A program made the translations under genes and the position numbers. A stretch of DNA of 64,000 bases from Mycolicibacterium chlorophenolicum (GTDB lineage: Bacteria > Actinomycetota > Actinomycetes > Mycobacteriales > Mycobacteriaceae). The stretch is from the NCBI RefSeq assembly GCF_001044235.1, contig NZ_JYNL01000009.1, positions 62,001-126,000 on the forward strand. The letters run 5' to 3'. Below, one piece after another: positions 58,950 to 64,000 of the stretch (position 1 is the stretch's first letter; every line of letters begins with the position of its first letter). Under the pieces are notes generated by a model, which was not told where the DNA came from, searched no databases, and saw nothing but the letters and a program-made list of their open reading frames with translations.

Positions 58950-58967
58950 CCGAGTTCCTTTCGTCAA

Positions 58968-59021
58968 CTAACGTTTGACAGCAATGTTTACCGTTAGATT
59001 TTGTACTCGCGCTGCCTAACG
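58968..59021. promoter_or_regulatory. Repeated CTAACG sites in the divergent promoter
   Basis: CTAACG at 58968-58973 and 59016-59021 and its reverse CGTTAG at 58992-58997, spaced by about 24 bases in an AT-rich region. They are candidate binding sites for the divergent CGNR regulator. Confidence 0.5.
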
Positions 59022-59049
59022 TTGTCAACATCTTGATAGCATTAGTTAA

Positions 59050-59646
59050 ATGAATACCGGGTCACGGCTCCAAAGGGCGCAGGCGGCGGGATTCGTCGTG
59101 GCGGGAGAGCCCTTGGCTGTGGACTTGGCCGACACGATCATCACCAGTCGGGATCCAGTCGTCGATCTGCTTGCCGACGAGGCGGCGTGTCGGTTCTGGT
59201 GGGGCCTGCAGCAGGATCGACTACCCGACGGGACGCCGGCTCCGTCACTTGCGCTCACCATTGAGCTGCGTCAAGCAGTTCGCGAGATACTCGACGCACA
59301 CATCGCCGGGATCAGTCCCAGCGCAGCGGTCGTCAATCGCGTCAACGACATCGCATCAAGCGTGGCCTGCACCCGGCAGCTGGTGCAGACCCCAGCCGGG
59401 TGGGCCGCCCTGACCACTCGCCATCCACCGGCCGACCGGTTGTACGAACTCGCGCTAGCTGCCGTCGCCGAGAGCCTTATCGATCTGCTGGTCGGGCCTG
59501 CGCACAATCGCCTGCGCAGATGTGAGAACCCGACCTGCAGCATGCTCTTCGTCGCCTCCGACCCCCGCCGCAAGTTCTGCACCCAGAACATCTGCGCCAA
59601 CAGGACACGAGTGGCCCGGCACTACCACCGCCACCACCGCAACTGA
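59050..59646 (+). CDS. CGNR zinc-finger (ABATE domain) regulator, 198 aa
   Basis: The N-terminal ABATE-like stress-sensing domain (EPLAVDLADTIITSRDPVVDLL) is followed by the CGNR zinc finger: CENPTCSMLFVASDPRRKFC and then CANRTRVARHYHRHH (CGNR varied to CANR). This family is common in actinobacteria as probable transcription factors. It is divergent from the MDMPI-flavoprotein operon. Confidence 0.88.
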   Translation: MNTGSRLQRAQAAGFVVAGEPLAVDLADTIITSRDPVVDLLADEAACRFWWGLQQDRLPDGTPAPSLALTIELRQAVREILDAHIAGISPSAAVVNRVNDIASSVACTRQLVQTPAGWAALTTRHPPADRLYELALAAVAESLIDLLVGPAHNRLRRCENPTCSMLFVASDPRRKFCTQNICANRTRVARHYHRHHRN

Positions 59647-59835
59647 CCCGGGCCCCGGCCAACCGCGCCGATGCCAACTTCGCCGGCCGCGCATGCCGAG
59701 ACGCCACCGCGAACACACTGCTTGTGCTCAACACGAAGTCTCGATGACTCATCGGGCGGCCGATAGCAACCATATCGTGAGAACCCGCGATGTCCGCCCG
59801 CGCCGGTCTTTCGTCCGTCGCGGGTTGTGGGCCGA

Positions 59836-60582
59836 TCATCGCGGCTTGGACACCTGCGCCACCCATCGTGCGCCCACGCGGTGGGTATGGGTCAAGGTCA
59901 GGCCCGCTCGCTCGGTCAGCTCCGAGGCGCTGTCGAGGCCGACCGAGGCCCAGTCAAACCAGCGACCCATCCCGCTGTCGGATTCCAGGCGAACCCGTCG
60001 CTGCTTGACACCCGATGTCGCCGGGTCGAACTCGACAAGGCATTGCCCGCCGGGAGCGAGCAACCGCGCGGCGCGGGCCAACACCCGCACGGGATCGCCA
60101 GCGAGGCCGATGTTGCCATCGACAAGTAGCACGGTGCCCCAACCACCCTCGCCGGGCAACGCACTGAACACGTCGCCGCGCAGGGCAGGCGCGCCACGCT
60201 GGTTGGCGATCCGCACGGCGGTCGCGGATTGATCGATTCCCAGTGCGGGTAGCCCGCGTCGAATCAGTTGTGCGACCAGACGTCCAGGTCCGCAGCCGAG
60301 GTCGATCGTCGGACCCGTGCACAAAGACACCACCGTTTCGTCGAAGGAGTGGTCCGCGCCGTGATGGCCGAGCCAGAGATCCACCGGCAGCTCTACGCGT
60401 TCACCGTCGTCGTGGCGAAGCCAGCAGCGCTCCCCCAGAAGCGCGCGCTCGTACTGCGGTCCCAGCATCCACCCTCCAGGTACGAGTAGAGGGCGTGGCA
60501 CGCCCGTGGTGTTGAGTCGCCGATCGGTCGTCGGCTCGGGATGCGTCTGCACCCAATCGCGGTGCCTGACGCGCACGGTCAT
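59836..60582 (-). CDS. Class I SAM-dependent methyltransferase, 248 aa
   Basis: SAM-binding motif I TIDLGCGPGRLVAQLIRRG near residue 90, motif II LGIDQSATAVRIAN, and post-motif strands (GTVLLVDGNIGLAGDP; LLAPGGQCLVEFDP). The substrate is unknown. The ATG at 60582 is chosen because the upstream frame is low-complexity. It is 98 bases downstream of the Emb-like gene, so it may act on the same cell-wall pathway, but this is only inferred from position. Confidence 0.82.
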   Translation of the reverse strand: MTVRVRHRDWVQTHPEPTTDRRLNTTGVPRPLLVPGGWMLGPQYERALLGERCWLRHDDGERVELPVDLWLGHHGADHSFDETVVSLCTGPTIDLGCGPGRLVAQLIRRGLPALGIDQSATAVRIANQRGAPALRGDVFSALPGEGGWGTVLLVDGNIGLAGDPVRVLARAARLLAPGGQCLVEFDPATSGVKQRRVRLESDSGMGRWFDWASVGLDSASELTERAGLTLTHTHRVGARWVAQVSKPR

Positions 60583-60680
60583 TGTTATGTCCGGGTGGCG
60601 TTGGTTGCCTGGCGAGCGCCGGGCATGTGAGGATTCCGTCAGCAACGGTCGGTATCGCGCGCGGGCGGCAGTCTGCGCGC

Positions 60681-63600
60681 TCAGCGTTCGGGTCGTTGAT
60701 GCGCGACACCTCCGCTGCCGGGGACGATCACCTCGGTGACGGTGCGTTGGTAGGCGTCGCGGCTGGCTGTGTCCCCTGAAACCTTCACCGTTCCCCAGTC
60801 GACCTCTGGGTGCCCGACCAGACGGCTGGGGATCTCGTAGAGGTTCCCGAACTGGGCGAGCTCGGTGAAGGTGCCCCCGACGTCGGGGTCTCTGTCCTCG
60901 GTGAGCCAGGGTCGTGGTGACTCGATCACCACGACGGGTGTCTGGGCGACGCCGCCAGAGATCGTGGCGATGTCGCGCACGCACGGAAACACGAACGACT
61001 GCGGCCAGCTGAGCAGAACCGGTCCGTGGCCGGCAAGAAACCGGTTCAAGGGCACGATCGAACGCAGCCGCGGTCCGGTGAACGCCAGCCAACCGAAGGC
61101 GTCGGTGCGGGCGTCGACCGCCCGGATCCGTACCCGGTCAGCGCCGCGGGGCACCTCGGCGGCATCGACACCGATCGTGCGCCACAGTGGATGGTCGGGA
61201 TCCTCGCCGGCGGCCGGCCGGTCGTTCGGGGCGCGGTCGCTGAGCACACTGACCTCCGCCCCCTGGCTGCGGCCGAATTCGAAGGCGAGCGCGTTGCCGC
61301 CGTTGGTGCGCCCCGAGACCGACACCGCGATGCCGGCGTCGGGCGAGAGCACCGGCAACACGAACCAGGGGCTGGTCATGGCTGCCGTGGCTGCGACACC
61401 GGCCGCGCGGCTACCCCACAGGAAAGTCGACGTGCCTCGCCCCGGGGGGTCGGGCGGCGGGGCGCCGGGCACGAAGCCGCCGTGGGCGGTGAATCCGGCG
61501 ATCGCGCCGCCGGGGTCGGGCGCGGTGTCCAGGATCGCGCCGTCGGGCAACACTTCGATGTCATCGGCCAACCCGCACGACCGGCTGCCGCCGATCCAGT
61601 GCGTGTTCATCAGGGCCAGTGAACCGGCCGGACGGCGGATGGGCGCCGCGACAAACGAGCCAACCAGCAGGGCGAGCGCCATACCGACAGCGGTCACGGC
61701 GATCATGGCGGGACCCGCGACCACCACCCGCAGGGCACCCGGCCGTCGAGCGGCGATCCCCGCTGCAGCCGACAGCGCCGCGACCAGCCCAAGCCACAAC
61801 ACCGGATGAGCCAGCGGCAGGCCGAGCGGTCGGGGCGCCGTGTCGGCCCACGGGACGTCATAGACCGCAGGCAGCCACCAAGCGTTCGGCCCGGCGAAGG
61901 CCAGCGCCGCCGCTCCGGCGGCCAGCGCCGATCCCACAACCCCGGCAAGAACGCCGTAACGATCGGCCGCAGCGACTCGCTGGACGAGCATCACGACGCC
62001 CACAGTGAGCAGCGCGGCGAGTAGTCCCGCCGCTGACCCCAGGTGGTAGGACCACTTCGACGGTGACAGCGCCAGCAACGCAAGCGCCGTCGCCACCACC
62101 CCCGCCAGCCGAGCACCGGGCCGGCCGATCCGATCGCCGCGGCGCAGCCCCGCCCACAAGGTGATCGGCACCATCGCGACGGACAACAAGACGGGCAGCC
62201 GCTTGGCGAAGCTGCCCTGCTGGTCGGACCCCAACAGGTACCGATAGCGCAGTGGCTCCTCGTGCCACCGCAGCGACGGCCCGAAAAAGTTGTGCCAGTC
62301 GGTGGCCACCACCACGCCATCCCAGGTTTGATCGGCGAAGACGACGGTAAGAGCCACAGCCGCGACGCAGCACAGCATCGCGACAACCGCCGACAGGTGC
62401 ATGCGAGCGGATGCCGCGCGCACTGCCGCGATCAGCCGCGGGGCGAACACCATCATCGGGGCCACGACCAGAAGGCCGTTGGCACTGATCGGCACCGTGA
62501 CTGCGACGACCAGCAGCAGCCAGCCCACACCGGCCGGACTGCGAGCGCGTATTGCCAGCGCAAGAACCGCCGTAACACCCAGCGCCACATACGGTTCCGG
62601 ACGGGTACCGAGGTTGAACGGCAGCCAGGTCGCCAGCAGGAACAACGCCGCCAAACTGCGGACCCGCATGCTCGCCGCGACCCCGGGCAAAGCCGCGCGT
62701 AGTACCCCCCGCGTCAACACAAACCAGGTCGCGATCGCCAATGCGGTGCTGGGGCCCCGCAGCCAAAACGGCGCCACGCTGACCCCAGTCAGCGGTGCCA
62801 GCAGCTGCTGGCTCAACGCGAACGGCGCCTCGGCGGCGTTCCACCATCGATAGTAATTACCCGGGTTGCCCGTCTCGGCCTGGTTGCGCGCGATCATGGC
62901 GGCCCAGCCGTCGTCGACGGCCAGCGGACCGATCACCGCCCACCCGGCCAGCACCGCCACCACCGCGACGTCGACCCACCACAGTCGATCCCGCTGCCGC
63001 AGCCACCGTCGACGCGGCGCGGTGGGTCGCGGCAACAACCACAGCGCCGCGGCAGCCGCGATCAGCTGCACCCCGATCAGGGCGTTCTTCAGTGGACCGG
63101 GAGACGTGGTGAAGGAATCACCGACCTCGAGGCGCACCTGCATCCCGGTCGCATCGGCCGCGTCGAGGTCCGTACGGAACCCGAACACCTCAGGAACCGG
63201 GTGGCCGGGCAGCTCGATCGTGCGCCCGGAGTCGGCGTCGCGCACCGACATCCCGGCCGGTCCGGCTGCGACGTGCACGTCACATGCGACGTCGTGGCGC
63301 GCGACCGGCAAATGCACGCTGCGCCCGTCGGCGGCAACACTGATCCCGGTGCGATCACCGCCGACGGTCAGGCCTGCAGGCCCGGTACCGGTGCTCAGCG
63401 CAATGACACGTACGGCAGATGCGGTCGCGGCGCGCAGGGCCGCGCAGGGGATCGTCGCCTGCAGGTGCAGCGGTCGGTAGGGCACCACGATCGCGCTGCT
63501 GGAGACGACCGGCTGGCCGGGCACCGGCCAGGTCAGCGTCGTCGTTTGGGCCCGCACCGGACAGAATGGCAGCGCGAGGCCGGCAACGATGCCCACGAGG

Positions 63601-63770
63601 CCGACAAGCAGAGCCAGCCAGCCGGGAGTCGCCTCGCGTGCACGCTGTGACTCCAAGTCTGCAGTCCCTTCGGGATCGGGCCGACAGGGTTTACACACAA
63701 GGGTGTCGGTCCGTCGTGGTGGCTCGCTCGCACACCGCTTCGACGTCACGGTGCGGTCACCATTGAGCAT
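60681..63770 (-). CDS. Emb-family arabinosyltransferase (GT-C), about 1029 aa
   Basis: The protein polymerises arabinan for arabinogalactan or lipoarabinomannan from decaprenyl-phosphoryl-arabinose. An N-terminal periplasmic carbohydrate-binding-type domain (about 60-260) follows the first helix (GWLALLVGLVGIVAGLALPF). A multispanning GT-C core has the catalytic AVDDGWAAMIARN and NLGTRPEPYVALG, and the periplasmic C-terminal domain contains GGSRSCGLADDIEVL and FVFPCVRDIA. Size suits EmbA/B/C. It stands alone rather than in an embCAB cluster. Starts at 63782 and 63770 are both possible. Confidence 0.87.
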   Translation of the reverse strand: MLNGDRTVTSKRCASEPPRRTDTLVCKPCRPDPEGTADLESQRAREATPGWLALLVGLVGIVAGLALPFCPVRAQTTTLTWPVPGQPVVSSSAIVVPYRPLHLQATIPCAALRAATASAVRVIALSTGTGPAGLTVGGDRTGISVAADGRSVHLPVARHDVACDVHVAAGPAGMSVRDADSGRTIELPGHPVPEVFGFRTDLDAADATGMQVRLEVGDSFTTSPGPLKNALIGVQLIAAAAALWLLPRPTAPRRRWLRQRDRLWWVDVAVVAVLAGWAVIGPLAVDDGWAAMIARNQAETGNPGNYYRWWNAAEAPFALSQQLLAPLTGVSVAPFWLRGPSTALAIATWFVLTRGVLRAALPGVAASMRVRSLAALFLLATWLPFNLGTRPEPYVALGVTAVLALAIRARSPAGVGWLLLVVAVTVPISANGLLVVAPMMVFAPRLIAAVRAASARMHLSAVVAMLCCVAAVALTVVFADQTWDGVVVATDWHNFFGPSLRWHEEPLRYRYLLGSDQQGSFAKRLPVLLSVAMVPITLWAGLRRGDRIGRPGARLAGVVATALALLALSPSKWSYHLGSAAGLLAALLTVGVVMLVQRVAAADRYGVLAGVVGSALAAGAAALAFAGPNAWWLPAVYDVPWADTAPRPLGLPLAHPVLWLGLVAALSAAAGIAARRPGALRVVVAGPAMIAVTAVGMALALLVGSFVAAPIRRPAGSLALMNTHWIGGSRSCGLADDIEVLPDGAILDTAPDPGGAIAGFTAHGGFVPGAPPPDPPGRGTSTFLWGSRAAGVAATAAMTSPWFVLPVLSPDAGIAVSVSGRTNGGNALAFEFGRSQGAEVSVLSDRAPNDRPAAGEDPDHPLWRTIGVDAAEVPRGADRVRIRAVDARTDAFGWLAFTGPRLRSIVPLNRFLAGHGPVLLSWPQSFVFPCVRDIATISGGVAQTPVVVIESPRPWLTEDRDPDVGGTFTELAQFGNLYEIPSRLVGHPEVDWGTVKVSGDTASRDAYQRTVTEVIVPGSGGVAHQRPER

Positions 63771-64000
63771 CACGCCCGCCATCGGTCCCCCACCACAACG
63801 CCTGCACCCCGGCGCGGCAGCTGATGCAAACCCCTGATGACCTTCTGGCCATCGGCGAGGCAGGACCGCGGCAGTGAATGTTCTGCCGGCCAACAGCAAG
63901 ACTCGATGAGCGAGCCGCGCGTCGGCCACAGCGGCGCGATACGTTCACCCGGTGATCGGCTCTGGACCTGCCGAAAATCGGTCGGCTAGCCGGCAGGCAG

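Noticed and set aside
1..64000. CRISPR arrays, rRNA and tRNA genes
   Set aside because: No regularly spaced repeat arrays and no recognisable rRNA or tRNA sequences were seen on reading; a covariance-model scan would be needed to exclude tRNAs fully.

Overview
The window is GC-rich actinobacterial DNA, almost certainly from a mycobacterium and most like the environmental, rapidly growing group. The evidence is an EmbC/A/B-type arabinosyltransferase, a CpnT-like toxin with a TNT domain and its IFT immunity protein, type VII secretion (ESX) related proteins, a UsfY-family protein behind a SigF-type promoter, a LigC-type ligase, and several genes whose -10 hexamer (TANNNT) lies exactly 6 bases before the start codon, as in leaderless mycobacterial mRNAs. 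Most genes are accessory. I see no ribosomal, tRNA or other landmark housekeeping locus, so this may be a large plasmid or an integrated mobile region.

Region 1 (1-19.1 kb) is a long, mostly minus-strand run of small genes, many of them unrecognised. Recognisable members are RNase HI, a DPPY adenine methyltransferase, a GIY-YIG-like protein, an MmcB-like protein, an sce7726-like PD-(D/E)XK protein, an ASCH-domain protein and a WhiA paralogue, plus several very small proteins with paired cysteines. This resembles the replication and maintenance 'dark' region of a large actinobacterial plasmid or phage-derived element.

Region 2 (about 19,132-40,828) is a 21.7-kb mobile element inserted into an ATP-dependent DNA ligase gene. 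The first 39 codons of the ligase lie at 19,015-19,131 and the rest at 40,829-41,710; joining them restores motif I and the frame. Two Tn554-like tyrosine recombinases sit at the right end. The cargo is a LysR regulator, a uracil-DNA-glycosylase-like protein, an orphan ctaD, an operon for a molybdopterin oxidoreductase (FeS-NrfD fusion, catalytic subunit, TorD-like chaperone, Mrp ATPase, CLC channel), a UsfY-like protein, a YetF-like protein, a histidine phosphatase, a universal stress protein, paired CrcB proteins, a TDT/SLAC1-family transporter next to a frameshifted sulfite-oxidase remnant, and a complete LigC-type ligase. Six intergenic sites share the palindrome nACAA-N7-TTGTG, so the element appears to carry its own regulon, probably under the LysR protein.

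Region 3 (41.7-57.5 kb) is rich in conflict and ESX-type genes: the TNT toxin/immunity pair, an ESX-type small helical protein, a three-domain HTH/nucleotidyltransferase/AbiEii fusion, a Phd-antitoxin/EccC-like fusion with degenerate ATPase sites, an NlpC/P60 protein, a DprA-phosphoribosyltransferase pair, an Xre-RES toxin-antitoxin pair, and a DUF1778-GNAT toxin-antitoxin pair bracketed by direct repeats.

Region 4 (57.5-64 kb) has an FMN-binding oxidase-like protein with an MDMPI-like protein divergent from a CGNR regulator, then a class I methyltransferase downstream of a lone Emb-type arabinosyltransferase.
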